NCBI RefSeq assembly: GCF_900106945.1
Contig: NZ_FNNE01000011.1
Coordinates: 62,001-126,000 of the forward strand
DNA: 64,000 nt
DNA from: Marinobacter mobilis
Lineage (GTDB): Bacteria > Pseudomonadota > Gammaproteobacteria > Pseudomonadales > Oleiphilaceae
Direction of reading: 5' to 3'
The notes under the pieces were generated by a model, which had not been told where the DNA came from, did no database searches, and saw only the letters and a program-made list of their open reading frames with translations. The position numbers and the translations under genes are program-made. Shown here in pieces: positions 40,242 to 49,605 of this stretch (positions within the stretch are counted from its first letter, which is position 1; every line of letters begins with the position of its first letter).

Positions 40242-41015
40242 ATGACCCAGCCTCAGGGACGTCTGTACCTTTGGCCTGATCATTGGCAGCTGGTGGGCCA
40301 TCTGGTCGCCAACAAGACCCATCGTCACATCAGTGCGTCGCTGTTGCTGGGGCTCGACGGACCCTTTCGTCTGGAGTGCCAGGGGCGATGGCGAACCACC
40401 CGCGCCGCAATTGTTGCCCCTGATGTTGCCCAGGCCCTTGATCCTGCCCATACCCGCGTCTGGGCGGTACAGCTTGACCCGGACAGTGCGCACTGGTTGC
40501 AGCTGAAACCGCTATTGAAGGGGAGCGACTCGGTAGACCTGACGTTGCCGCCGGAGGCCTTTTCCATGACCGAAGAGGGCGACTGCCGGGCTATGGCCGA
40601 GCGTCTTGAACACCTGCTGGCGCTGCTGAGTGCCACGCCGGCATCGCTGGATGACCGTGTGATCAGCTGTTGCCGGTACCTGCGGGAGACTCTGCCCGAC
40701 AAGCTTGATCTGGCCGCCCTGGCGGCCCGGGTGAACCTGTCGAGTTCCAGGCTGACCCACCTGTTTCGGGCCGAGTTGGGGGTGGCGCCACGGCGCTTTC
40801 TGTTGCACCTAAAAATGAACCGGGCGCTGGCCCACTGGCAGCGGGGCAAGTCGGTCTCGCAGCTGGCGGTGGAAGCCGGTTTCTATGATCAGCCCCACCT
40901 GGTGAGAACCGCGCGGGACATGTTCGACGCCCTGCCGTCGGTGTATGTATCAGAGCAGGGCTTTCAGCTCTGCCGGTGCTTCCTCTTGCCCGATTTCCCT
41001 GATTTCCCGGCCTGA
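40242..41015 (+). CDS. AraC-family transcription regulator
   Basis: The 257-residue protein has an N-terminal cupin-like sensor part and a C-terminal double helix-turn-helix (about residues 160-245) with LDLAALAARVNLSSSRLTHL and VSQLAVEAGFYDQPHL, typical of AraC. The ATG at 40242 follows AGGAT and a perfect inverted repeat. The upstream ORF start at 40197 would lie inside that repeat. The effector is unknown. Its 3' end overlaps the convergent GTPase gene by 52 bp, so this product may run a few residues past the usual end. Confidence 0.88.
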   Translation: MTQPQGRLYLWPDHWQLVGHLVANKTHRHISASLLLGLDGPFRLECQGRWRTTRAAIVAPDVAQALDPAHTRVWAVQLDPDSAHWLQLKPLLKGSDSVDLTLPPEAFSMTEEGDCRAMAERLEHLLALLSATPASLDDRVISCCRYLRETLPDKLDLAALAARVNLSSSRLTHLFRAELGVAPRRFLLHLKMNRALAHWQRGKSVSQLAVEAGFYDQPHLVRTARDMFDALPSVYVSEQGFQLCRCFLLPDFPDFPA

Positions 41016-41902
41016 GCCTCGTCTGCTTCGCGGGCGGCTTCCTCTTCGGCGAGAATGCGGGTTTCTTCTTCCACCATCTCCGGAGTTTCCAGGGAGACCG
41101 CGCCCAGCTTGCCGCTGCGCAGCTCGTTAAGCAGAACTTCCGCCACCTTGTGCAGATCCGGAATGCCACCACGGCCAAAGAAACGACGGCGTTCCGCGAT
41201 GGCATCCATCACCGCAATCCCGTCCCGGGGAAGGGGATCAAGGTCGTAACGCTCGGTCAGGATGTCCGGGTAGGCGGCGAGCAGGTACTCGGCGGCAAAC
41301 AGCGCGACATCCTCGTAATCGATCACCGCACTGCGGATGGCCCCGGACACGGCCAGCCGATAGCCACAGGCTTCCGGCGACAGTTTGGGCCACAGGAACC
41401 CGGGGGTGTCATAGAGCAGGATGTTGTCTGGCAGTTTGATCACCTGCTGGGCCTTGGTCACTGCCGGCTCGTTACCGGTGCGTGCCACCGGCCGACCCGC
41501 CAGGGTGTTGATCAGGGTTGATTTGCCCACATTCGGGATGCCCAGGATCATCACTCGCAAGGCACTTTTCTGGCGATCGTGTCCGGCAGTCATTTCTCCG
41601 GCAAGGCGGAGAATATCGAGGGCTTCCTGACGCTGGTTATGGGTCAGGGTGATGGCTCGGACGCCACGCTCCCGCTCCAGATAAGCCGTCCAGCGGGCGG
41701 TGACCTCCGGATCCGCCAGATCGCGCTTGTTGAGAATCTTGATCACCGGCGTATCGCCGCGCAAGGCCGGTACCAGCGGGTTTTCGCTGCTGAACGGCAG
41801 GCGTGCGTCGAGAACCTCAATGATGAGGTCCATCTGCGGCATGATCTTTTTGATCTCCTTGCGGGCCTTGTGCATATGCCCGGGAAACCAGTTAATGGCC
41901 AT
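40964..41902 (-). CDS. Circularly permuted GTPase, YlqF/RbgA family
   Basis: The 312-residue protein has the permuted GTPase order: NKRD (G4) near residue 58, then GIPNVGKST (G1) near 120 and DTPG (G3) near 165. Family members such as RbgA help late 50S ribosome assembly. The C-terminal half carries the ANTAR-like helical region, and the end is a Glu/Ala-rich helix followed by a basic tail (GKSGKSGKRKHRQS) that may touch RNA. GGAG precedes the start. Confidence 0.92.
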   Translation of the reverse strand: MAINWFPGHMHKARKEIKKIMPQMDLIIEVLDARLPFSSENPLVPALRGDTPVIKILNKRDLADPEVTARWTAYLERERGVRAITLTHNQRQEALDILRLAGEMTAGHDRQKSALRVMILGIPNVGKSTLINTLAGRPVARTGNEPAVTKAQQVIKLPDNILLYDTPGFLWPKLSPEACGYRLAVSGAIRSAVIDYEDVALFAAEYLLAAYPDILTERYDLDPLPRDGIAVMDAIAERRRFFGRGGIPDLHKVAEVLLNELRSGKLGAVSLETPEMVEEETRILAEEEAAREADEAQAGKSGKSGKRKHRQS

Positions 41903-42104
41903 GGGGATTACTCCGGTGATGATCGAATCGCGCCATTATGGCGGGGAATGACCAAATTTTCACATTTCCGTGATCTCGCCAACCGTGCGGGCTGGCTGTC
42001 ATCGGTACGGGGTGGTGTCGGAAAAACGAGACATGGAAGGATGATTTCCGGCAGCGGTAGCTTTAGGGTGAGGGTCACCACGTTTATTCAAGATGGAGAC
42101 CGTT

Positions 42105-42530
42105 ATGAAGCTGCAGCACCTGCTCGGGGCTGCGTTGCTGTCCCTGAGCCTCTCTTTCCCGGTCCTGGCGGAACCTCTGCCAGAACCCCAGTCGGAACCC
42201 GATCAGGTTGAGCGCCTGGCGACTCTGGTGGCGCTGAGCGACGATCAGAAGGCGAGGATTCGCGAGATACTGGCCGACCTTCAGGCTCAGATCCGCGATC
42301 TTCGTGTCGAGGCCCTGACCCTGCAGCAGAAGCTCCAGGATCATATCCGGCCGGATTACGACGAAGCGGCCATTCGCGCGGATGCGGAAAAGCTGGGCGA
42401 CCTGTCGGGGGAAATCTCGGCGCTGTCCACGCTGCTGCAGGCCAAGGTCGACAGTGTGTTTACCCAGGAACAGCGTGACGAGCTGGATCGTCGCATGCGC
42501 GAGATGCAGCCAACCGCTCCGACCCGCTGA
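42105..42530 (+). CDS. Spy/CpxP-like periplasmic protein
   Basis: The 141-residue protein has a signal peptide (cleavage after PVLA) and a helical body. LVALSDDQKARIREIL resembles the LTxxQ motif of Spy/CpxP, which act as periplasmic chaperones or stress-signal modulators. A second similar stretch is VFTQEQRDELDRRMREM near the end. There is no adjacent two-component system. The ATG at 42105 follows GGAGACC. Confidence 0.75.
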   Translation: MKLQHLLGAALLSLSLSFPVLAEPLPEPQSEPDQVERLATLVALSDDQKARIREILADLQAQIRDLRVEALTLQQKLQDHIRPDYDEAAIRADAEKLGDLSGEISALSTLLQAKVDSVFTQEQRDELDRRMREMQPTAPTR

Positions 42531-42589
42531 ACGGGGCGGAGCGGTAACGCTCCCCTGACGCCGGTGGTGCTCCGCTGCCTGGCGTGGCA

Positions 42590-45073
42590 TCAGGCCTCGG
42601 CGCCGAACGGTTTGAACACCAGGATCAGCTTCGGTAGCAGCGTCAGCGCGCCCAACAACGCCATCAACATGGCAAAGCCGGTGAACAGGCCGAAGTAGAT
42701 CGTGGGAATGAAGTTGGACAGTACCAGGATCGAAAAGCCGGCAATAATTGTGATCGAGGTATAGGACATGGCGCGCCCGATGCTGCGATGGCACCGGTGC
42801 ATGGTCGCCAGATAGTGACGGTCCTGCGCAAATTCGACTTTGAAGCGATGGATGTAATGGATGGTATCGTCCACCGCAATGCCCACAGTGATGGCCGCCA
42901 CGGTAATGGTCATCATGTCCAGCGGAATGCCCAGCCACCCCATCAGTCCCAGTACCGAGCCCGCGGCCAACAGATTGGGGGCAATGCCAATCAGCGCCAG
43001 TTTCACGGAGCGGAACAACACCATGAACATCGCCATGATGGCGAGAAACACGGCGCCAAGGGTCTTGATCTGAGAATCAAACAGGCTCTGTAGCATGTTG
43101 TTGTACATCACCGTCATGCCGGTAAACAGGACCTGTTCGTCCTCAAAGCCCAGTTCACCGGTCAGGTGAGCGTGGATGCGCTCGAGCAGCTGCTGGCGAC
43201 GGAGATTGGGGGAGGTTTCCAGTAACCGGATACTGAATCGGGCCTGATCATGTTCCTCGGAAATGTACGGCGTCAGGAGAATATTGGTCAGGTCATCCGG
43301 TACCGCCGCCGGTACAAACGCCAGTTGCAGGGCATCCAGGGCCTGGCCTTCGTTGATCTGCGCCAGCAGGTCGAGGGTGGTTGCAATCGACAGCACCTTG
43401 CCGGTTTCCGGCAGGCTGTCGAGATAGTCGTGAACCTGGGCGAGCCGCTCCATCTTCTGGTAGGTATACCAGGTGTCGCGATACTCCTCGTCGCCACAGT
43501 CATCCACGAACGGATCACAGTCACTGGCGAATGGGTCATCAAAGCCATTGGATTCCGGTGCCGGGTCGTCGGTGATGATGACGTCCAGCGGCGTGGTTCC
43601 GCCGAGGCGGTCATCAATGACAATCATGCCCTGGTGGATTTCGGTGTCTGACTTGAAGTAGTCGATGAAGCTGTTTTCCACGGTCAGCCGACTGACCCCC
43701 ATGGCACAGAGTACCGCCAGTACCAGCGAAGCGAACAGCACCAGGGTGCCATGGTGTTCAGTCGCGCTGGCAAAGAGGTCAGTCAGTGGCCGCCGGTCGG
43801 AGGTCACCCGGGAATCGATGGGGGGTGGCAGCAGCCGCAGCAGCAGCGGGAATATCAGGAAGGTAATCAGGAACGCCACGGTCAGGCCGATGGTCATCAT
43901 CCAGCCGAAATCGATGACCGGGCGAATGCCGCTGAAGGTCAGTGACCCGAACGCCACAATGGTGGTGACGGCCATGTAGAAGCACGGTTTGACCATGGCG
44001 GCGACCGTCCGTTCCAGCGTCTGTGCCGGCTCTGCTCCGGGGTCGTCATGCTGGAATTCCCGGTAGCGGACAATCAGGTGAATGGTCAGTGACAGGGTCA
44101 TGATCAGCAGCAGCGATACAAAATTGGACGAGATCACCGTCACCGGCCATTCCGCCCAGCCCAGATAGCCGATCATCAGCCAGACCGTGAAACTGCAGCA
44201 CAGCAAGGGCACCAGTACCCAGCGCCACTGGCGGAAGATGATCGCCAGCGTCACCAGCAGGAACAGCAAGACGCCGATGCCAAAGGTCGAGAGGTCGTTC
44301 TGGATAAAGCGGATCATGTCCGCGACGATCATCGGTACGCCGCCAAGGTGAATGTTGGCGTGGTCCTGATGGCCTTCAAGAATCGTCCTCACCTCGGCAA
44401 TGGTGGCATCACGGCGGGCATCGAGGGATTCGGTCAGCGCGAGAAAGCGGGCCTCGGCCTCGGCAAGGGCGCGGTGGGCGCTGTCCGGGGCCTCGGGGCC
44501 GGTCACCGCTGCCCGGGCGGCCTTGCGTTCGGCCAGCAGTTCAAAGTAGGCCGCCGGGGTCGGCAGGTTGACCTGAATGGCGGTGGTACGGCCATCCTCG
44601 CTGAGCAGCAGGTTGGGGTAGAGCGGGTTCGCCAGCAGCGCCTGTCGTGCTTGCTGTGGAGGCACGGCATCGGCGTCGATGGTCAGGATTTCGTCATTGA
44701 CGGTATCCAGGCTGAGGTTCGGGCTGTGCAGCAGGGGCACGTTGAGAATACTGTTGGTGGAGCCAACGGCCTCGACCCGCTCCAGTTCATCTCGCAGGGA
44801 GCGCAGTGCCGCCAGTCCCTCGTCACTGAACAGTTCGTGGTCGGGGGTGTAGGTGACAATCAGGAAGTCGTCAGAGGTGGTGAAGCGCTGGTTAATACTG
44901 CGGTATTGCTCCAGGGAACGATCATTTTCCAACACCAGAGATTCCGCGGAGGCATCCAGGCGGAAGTGGTCAAGTCGAAGGCTGGCGAACACCAGAAGCA
45001 GGGTAAACGCCAACAGCGCGATCACCGGATGAGCGAGGAGCAGGTGCCGGTAGAGGGTTCGTAACATGGTCAT
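42590..45073 (-). CDS. MMPL/RND-superfamily exporter
   Basis: The 827-residue protein has twelve predicted membrane helices in two similar halves, each with a large periplasmic loop, like the HpnN/MMPL lipid transporters. The second half contains GIAVDDTIHYIHRFK, the charged TM4-type motif of proton-driven RND pumps. No adaptor or outer-membrane partner is beside it. The second periplasmic loop carries an unusual acidic insert with two cysteines (SDCDPFVDDCGDEEY, about residue 500). The substrate is unknown; lipids or hydrophobic molecules are likely. Confidence 0.88.
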   Translation of the reverse strand: MTMLRTLYRHLLLAHPVIALLAFTLLLVFASLRLDHFRLDASAESLVLENDRSLEQYRSINQRFTTSDDFLIVTYTPDHELFSDEGLAALRSLRDELERVEAVGSTNSILNVPLLHSPNLSLDTVNDEILTIDADAVPPQQARQALLANPLYPNLLLSEDGRTTAIQVNLPTPAAYFELLAERKAARAAVTGPEAPDSAHRALAEAEARFLALTESLDARRDATIAEVRTILEGHQDHANIHLGGVPMIVADMIRFIQNDLSTFGIGVLLFLLVTLAIIFRQWRWVLVPLLCCSFTVWLMIGYLGWAEWPVTVISSNFVSLLLIMTLSLTIHLIVRYREFQHDDPGAEPAQTLERTVAAMVKPCFYMAVTTIVAFGSLTFSGIRPVIDFGWMMTIGLTVAFLITFLIFPLLLRLLPPPIDSRVTSDRRPLTDLFASATEHHGTLVLFASLVLAVLCAMGVSRLTVENSFIDYFKSDTEIHQGMIVIDDRLGGTTPLDVIITDDPAPESNGFDDPFASDCDPFVDDCGDEEYRDTWYTYQKMERLAQVHDYLDSLPETGKVLSIATTLDLLAQINEGQALDALQLAFVPAAVPDDLTNILLTPYISEEHDQARFSIRLLETSPNLRRQQLLERIHAHLTGELGFEDEQVLFTGMTVMYNNMLQSLFDSQIKTLGAVFLAIMAMFMVLFRSVKLALIGIAPNLLAAGSVLGLMGWLGIPLDMMTITVAAITVGIAVDDTIHYIHRFKVEFAQDRHYLATMHRCHRSIGRAMSYTSITIIAGFSILVLSNFIPTIYFGLFTGFAMLMALLGALTLLPKLILVFKPFGAEA

Positions 45074-45125
45074 GGGACAGGCAATTCCACTGGGTTAAAG
45101 CGAGTGCGCAGTGTGCCATAAACCG

Positions 45126-46346
45126 CTAGTCAACGTGGACCTTATTGGCCGCCTCTTCCAGTGAATCGATCAGCGCCTTGAGTCGCTGGCTCATGTCGGC
45201 GCTGTCCGCCAGCTGGGAGACCATGTTCTGGGTTGCCTCACGGATGCTCTGGACATTGGAGATAACGTCGTCCGTTGATGCCGTTTGGTGAGCCGAGACG
45301 GTAGCGATTTCTTCGTTGGTGTGATCAATCCGGCTGACCACTTCATTGATCGCTTCCAGTGCGTGCTGACCTTCTTGGGCTTCGTCGACACAGCGGGTCG
45401 CGTCGGCGGAACTGGCGGTCATCTGGTTGACGGCGGCGCCCATGGCCTGGAGCAGACGGTCGATGGTGCCCTGGATCTGGTCGGTGGAGTCCTGCACTCG
45501 CTGGGCGAGCTTGCGAACCTCATCGGCGACCACCGCAAAGCCGCGCCCCTGCTCGCCAGCGCGGGCTGCTTCGATCGCTGCGTTCAGGGCCAGCAGATTG
45601 GTCTGTTCGGCAATGCCCTTGATCTCGGCCACGGCGGCGCTGATTTCATGGGAGTTCTCCGCCAGAGACTGCACACTGTGAGCGGACTGCTCAATGGCCT
45701 GAGCCAGGCCCTGAATGGAGCCGGTACTCCGGGAGACCCGGTCACCACCATGAATGGCCGCGTTACGGGCTTCGTGGGACAGGGTTTTGGCAATGTCGGC
45801 CTGCTCGGCGATGCCGTTGAAACTCTGCAGCATGGTCTCGATCATTTCCGCCGAGCGGTCGGTACCGGCCTGCTGGCGGCTGAGTTCGTCCCGCCGTTGT
45901 TCGGCGGCGTTGGCAAGCTCGCGGACTTCCCAGTGCAGCCGGTCGATGGCTTCTTTCATGCTGCGAACCACCGCCATGGTGCGATCCTGCATGGCGTTGA
46001 AGGCCGAGGCCATTTCCCCGATCTCATCGCTGGAGTCCACCTCCGCCCGCTGGCTGAGATTGCCGGAACCCTGTACCTCGACCATGGTGGCCTTGAGCCG
46101 GTGGACATGGCGTTCAATGAAGCTGATCAGCAGCTGGGAGCCGGCCATCTCAAGCGCCATCAGCACGGCGACTACCGCTGCAAATTCCAGAGCGGTGTCG
46201 CTGAACACGTCCCCGAATGGGCGCTGCGTGGTGGTGGCCATAAGGTTCATGGCGTAAAGCACCAGCAGGCACAATACCGCCAGTACGACAATATTGAGCA
46301 GCCAGAACTTGTACTTCAGCCGCGCGTTCTTGAGCAGTCTTAACAT
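45126..46346 (-). CDS. Methyl-accepting chemotaxis protein
   Basis: The 406-residue receptor has two membrane helices (about residues 15-35 and 52-75) with a very short periplasmic part between them, then a HAMP region. The signalling hairpin tip is [20 protein letters not shown], which contacts CheA and CheW. With no periplasmic ligand domain it probably senses membrane or cytoplasmic cues. It has no pentapeptide tether. No che genes are nearby. Confidence 0.93.
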   Translation of the reverse strand: MLRLLKNARLKYKFWLLNIVVLAVLCLLVLYAMNLMATTTQRPFGDVFSDTALEFAAVVAVLMALEMAGSQLLISFIERHVHRLKATMVEVQGSGNLSQRAEVDSSDEIGEMASAFNAMQDRTMAVVRSMKEAIDRLHWEVRELANAAEQRRDELSRQQAGTDRSAEMIETMLQSFNGIAEQADIAKTLSHEARNAAIHGGDRVSRSTGSIQGLAQAIEQSAHSVQSLAENSHEISAAVAEIKGIAEQTNLLALNAAIEAARAGEQGRGFAVVADEVRKLAQRVQDSTDQIQGTIDRLLQAMGAAVNQMTASSADATRCVDEAQEGQHALEAINEVVSRIDHTNEEIATVSAHQTASTDDVISNVQSIREATQNMVSQLADSADMSQRLKALIDSLEEAANKVHVD

Positions 46347-46479
46347 AAAGGGCCCGCTATCCGGTCAATCCGCCTGGCCATCGCCGGGGGGCAGGGCGAT
46401 GGAAGGTGCAGAAGGGTAAAAATAGCAAGGGATTGTGATTTTTTCTTGTCTCAGATCACGGGCCGGTGGAGGTTTTACA

Positions 46480-46509
46480 AAGGCTGACAAATTTCTCCGT
46501 CGCAGCCTT
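46480..46509 (-). terminator. Possible terminator after lipA
   Basis: Read on the minus strand, AAGGCTG and CAGCCTT form a 7-bp stem with a 16-nt loop just after the lipA stop, followed by TTGTAAAA. The stem is perfect but the loop is large and the T-run weak. Confidence 0.35.
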
Positions 46510-46513
46510 GCTC

Positions 46514-47551
46514 TCAGTCGAGCACCTTGACCGGAATCTGGTGGGCATTGCTGGCAGGAACCTCCGGGGTAATCAGGCCCAGGTTGTTCTTCTCGAAGAC
46601 CCGGTCAGCGCGGTAGCTGGATCTCACCATGGGGCCTGAGGGCACTTCCATGAAGCCTTTCTCAAGACCGATCTCGCGGTAACGGTTGAATTCTTCCGGG
46701 GTGACGTAGCGCTCCACCGGCAGATGATTCGGGGTGGGGCGCAGGTACTGGCCGAGGGTGAGAATATCGACACCGATGGCCCGCAAGTCGTCCATGGTGG
46801 CGAGGATTTCCTCGTCGGTTTCACCCAGGCCCAGCATCAGACTGGTCTTGGTCAGCAGGTCCGGACGATGATTTTTGGCGTGGGCCAGTACGCTGAGAGT
46901 TTTCTGGTAGCCGGCACGGGGGTCGCGTACCCGGTGGGTGAGCCGTTCCACGGTCTCGACGTTCTGGGCAAACACATCCAGCCCTGAATCCACCACCTGT
47001 TCGACGTTCGCCATGACCGCATCGAAGTCCGGGGTCAGTGCTTCCACGGCAACTTCCGGGGTCCTGGCCTTGATGGCGGCAACGCAGGCTGCGTAATGGG
47101 CCGCGCCGCCGTCGTCGAGATCATCCCGGTCTACGGAGGTCAGCACAATGTAGCGCAGCCCCATAAGTTCCACCGACTTGGCGGTGTTTTCCGGCTCCTC
47201 CGCATCCAGCCAGCCCTTGGGGTTACCGGTATCGACCGCGCAGAACTTGCAGGCGCGGGTACACACCGAGCCCATCACCATGATGGTGGCGGTGCCGCTG
47301 TTCCAGCATTCGCCAATGTTGGGGCAGTGGGATTCCTGACAGACTGTGCTCAGACGGTGTTCGGAGACATTGCGGCGGACCGCGTCGTAGCGTTCGCCAC
47401 CCGGCATGCGGGCTCGCAGCCACTTTGGCTTGCGACCGGACGGGGTGTCGGCGTTACTGGATTTCTTGATGCCATCCTTGATGGCGGAAATACCGTGTTC
47501 GCTCTGGAACTTGCTACCACTGGTGACGCGGGGTTTCGCGCTGTCGCTCAT
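46514..47551 (-). CDS. lipA: Lipoyl synthase
   Basis: LipA is a radical-SAM enzyme that inserts two sulfurs into octanoyl-lipoyl domains. The 345-residue protein has both cluster sites: the auxiliary motif [12 protein letters not shown] (C71, C76, C82) and the radical-SAM motif CTRACKFC (C97, C101, C104). The end has RSSYRAD, the serine ligand of the auxiliary cluster. The start ATG at 47551 is chosen from the family N-terminus. It lies about 37 kb from lipB in this window, on the other strand. Confidence 0.96.
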   Translation of the reverse strand: MSDSAKPRVTSGSKFQSEHGISAIKDGIKKSSNADTPSGRKPKWLRARMPGGERYDAVRRNVSEHRLSTVCQESHCPNIGECWNSGTATIMVMGSVCTRACKFCAVDTGNPKGWLDAEEPENTAKSVELMGLRYIVLTSVDRDDLDDGGAAHYAACVAAIKARTPEVAVEALTPDFDAVMANVEQVVDSGLDVFAQNVETVERLTHRVRDPRAGYQKTLSVLAHAKNHRPDLLTKTSLMLGLGETDEEILATMDDLRAIGVDILTLGQYLRPTPNHLPVERYVTPEEFNRYREIGLEKGFMEVPSGPMVRSSYRADRVFEKNNLGLITPEVPASNAHQIPVKVLD

Positions 47552-47643
47552 GAAAACCGGACTCTTCTGACAGGACGGAGGGGAGCCTTCAAGAGTAATG
47601 CGCGAGGCCGCGGGATACAAGCAAAGTAGGGATAATCACCGTG

Positions 47644-47679
47644 CTCCCGGCGCTGCTACATTAGTCGCAGCGCCGGGAG
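47644..47679 (-). terminator. 13-bp perfect hairpin after metY
   Basis: CTCCCGGCGCTGC (47644-47656) and GCAGCGCCGGGAG (47667-47679) are a perfect inverted repeat with a 10-nt loop, just downstream of the metY stop. No T-run follows on the minus strand, so it may act as a 3'-end stabiliser or rho-dependent end between metY and lipA. Confidence 0.5.
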
Positions 47680-47692
47680 GAATGCTTACGGA

Positions 47693-48970
47693 TCAGCGGC
47701 TTGCCGCATCCAGGGCCTGGCGGATATCCGCGAGGATATCATCCACATGTTCGATGCCGATGGACAGTCTCACCAGATCTTCACTGACCCCGGCGCTGAG
47801 CAGCTCCTCCGGGCTCAACTGACGGTGAGTGGTAGAGGCCGGGTGGCAAGCCAGGGATTTGGCATCGCCAATGTTGACCAGCCGGTAGATCAGCTGCAGG
47901 GCATCGATAAAGCGTGCCCCGGCGTCACGTCCGCCCTTGATACCAAAACTGAGGATGCCAGAGGCCTTGCCGCCGCAGATTTTTTTGCAGGTGTCGCGGT
48001 AGGGGCTGTCGGTCAGGCCGGCGTAGTTGACCCATTCCACACTGGGATGGCTGGCCAGGAACTCGGCCACTTTCTGGGCATTGTCGCAGTGACGCTCCAT
48101 TCGCAGTGCCAGGGTTTCCATGCCCTGCATAATCAGGAAGGCATTGAACGGCGACAGGGCGGCACCGGTGTTGCGCAGAGGCACCACGCGGCAGCGGCCG
48201 ATGAAGGCAGCAGCGCCGAGAGCTTCGGTATAGACCACCCCGTGGTACGAAGGATCCGGCTCGTTGAGCATCGGGAACCGGTCCTTGTTGGCGACCCAGT
48301 CGAACTTGCCGGAATCCACCACCACCCCGGCGACGGTGGTGCCGTGGCCGCCGATGTACTTGGTGAGCGAGTGGACAACGATATCCGCGCCGTGGTCGAA
48401 CGGGCGGCACAGGAACGGCGTGGCGACGGTGTTGTCGACAATCAGCGGAACGCCATGGCGGTGGGCAATCTCGGCCCAGCGCTGGATGTCGACGACGTTA
48501 CCGGCGGGGTTGCCAATGGACTCACAGAATAGCGCCCGGGTGTTGTCATCGATCGCCGCTTCCAGAGCCGCGTAGTCATCGTGTGGGACAAATCGCGTGG
48601 TGATGCCCTGGTTAGGGAGAGAATGGGCGAGCAGGTTATAGGTGCCGCCATAGAGCTGACTGGTGCTGACAATGTTGGTGCCGACGGTGCAGATGGTCTG
48701 CAGGGCGTAGGTGATGGCGGCCATGCCGGAGGCGACAGCCAGGGCACCAACGCCACCTTCGAGCTGCGTCATCCGTTCTTCCAGAACCGCGTTGGTGGGG
48801 TTCATGATACGGGTATAGATATTGCCCTGAACCTTCAGGTCAAACAGGTCGGCACCGTGTTGGGTGTCGTCAAAGGTGTAGGAGGTGGTCTGGTAGATTG
48901 GCGTGGTGGCTGCCTTCGTGGTGGGGTCACTGTGGAAGCCAGCATGCAGGGCCAGAGTTTCCGGTTTCAT
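47693..48970 (-). CDS. metY: O-acetylhomoserine sulfhydrylase
   Basis: MetY makes homocysteine directly from O-acetylhomoserine and sulfide, using PLP. The 425-residue protein is of the Cys/Met-metabolism PLP family. The PLP lysine is in VVHSLTKYIGGHG, and ASGMAAITYAL and NPTNAVLEERM are typical of the long MetY branch. The ATG at 48970 is chosen from the family start (MKPETLALHAG). No SAM riboswitch is evident upstream. Confidence 0.95.
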   Translation of the reverse strand: MKPETLALHAGFHSDPTTKAATTPIYQTTSYTFDDTQHGADLFDLKVQGNIYTRIMNPTNAVLEERMTQLEGGVGALAVASGMAAITYALQTICTVGTNIVSTSQLYGGTYNLLAHSLPNQGITTRFVPHDDYAALEAAIDDNTRALFCESIGNPAGNVVDIQRWAEIAHRHGVPLIVDNTVATPFLCRPFDHGADIVVHSLTKYIGGHGTTVAGVVVDSGKFDWVANKDRFPMLNEPDPSYHGVVYTEALGAAAFIGRCRVVPLRNTGAALSPFNAFLIMQGMETLALRMERHCDNAQKVAEFLASHPSVEWVNYAGLTDSPYRDTCKKICGGKASGILSFGIKGGRDAGARFIDALQLIYRLVNIGDAKSLACHPASTTHRQLSPEELLSAGVSEDLVRLSIGIEHVDDILADIRQALDAASR

Positions 48971-49082
48971 GGGGTTGTCCTTAATCCGTTGTGGTTCTGA
49001 TACGTTGTAGGCATTCTGGAGTATGCCACAGTGATGGCTGAGTCGGCATGAGGCAAACACCGGTTTCGGGGGAGGGCTTGTC

Positions 49083-49484
49083 ATGGACGCTGTCGTGCAA
49101 TCCGGTAGGCGGACCGGAAGGTGCCTGCTGCTGGCGATGTGGCTGGCGGTGGGGGGCAATGTGGGGGCAGAACCCTATGTTGTTGAGCCTCGCACGCCGC
49201 TTCATACCCCGAGTGCCCCGATGGGCCGTGTTCAGGAACAGGTGCGAAACGAGCAGCGCCAGCAACAGCAGGAACGGTTGGAGCGTTCCGGGGCCTCGTC
49301 GCCATCCTATCCCGCCATGCCATCGTCGACACCGGCCCGAACCGATGGGCCGATGACTCCCCAGAACCAGAGGGTTCGTTGCCAACGCCAGCTTCATGAA
49401 CTCCAGACGGATGAGCGCAGCCAGCTGTCAGGCGATTGCAGGATCTGGCGGCGGGAGCAGTTTCGCCCGTCGCCGGTTGACTGA
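49083..49484 (+). CDS. Small secreted protein, unknown function
   Basis: The 133-residue product has a probable signal peptide (hydrophobic CLLLAMWLAVGG, then A-E-P), a Gln/Arg/Glu-rich stretch (VQEQVRNEQRQQQQERLERS), a Ser/Pro/Thr linker and a C-terminal part with two cysteines (CQRQLHEL...SGDC) that could form a disulfide. A GGAGGG ribosome site is placed well. I do not recognise the family. It diverges from metY and precedes a second charged secreted protein. Confidence 0.6.
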   Translation: MDAVVQSGRRTGRCLLLAMWLAVGGNVGAEPYVVEPRTPLHTPSAPMGRVQEQVRNEQRQQQQERLERSGASSPSYPAMPSSTPARTDGPMTPQNQRVRCQRQLHELQTDERSQLSGDCRIWRREQFRPSPVD

Positions 49485-49605
49485 TTTCGTTGCAGAAGGT
49501 GCCAACTTGCCGCTTCCTACCAAAGATTCATGGAACGGAATGCGCCGGCTCAGCGTTGTTGGTGTATGTTGATACCATAAAAATCAGTCGATAAGAGGAA
49601 GTCCG

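Noticed and set aside
48971..49082. SAM or other riboswitch upstream of metY
   Set aside because: The leader is short and no riboswitch core is visible. There is only a small GGCAT/ATGCC dyad.
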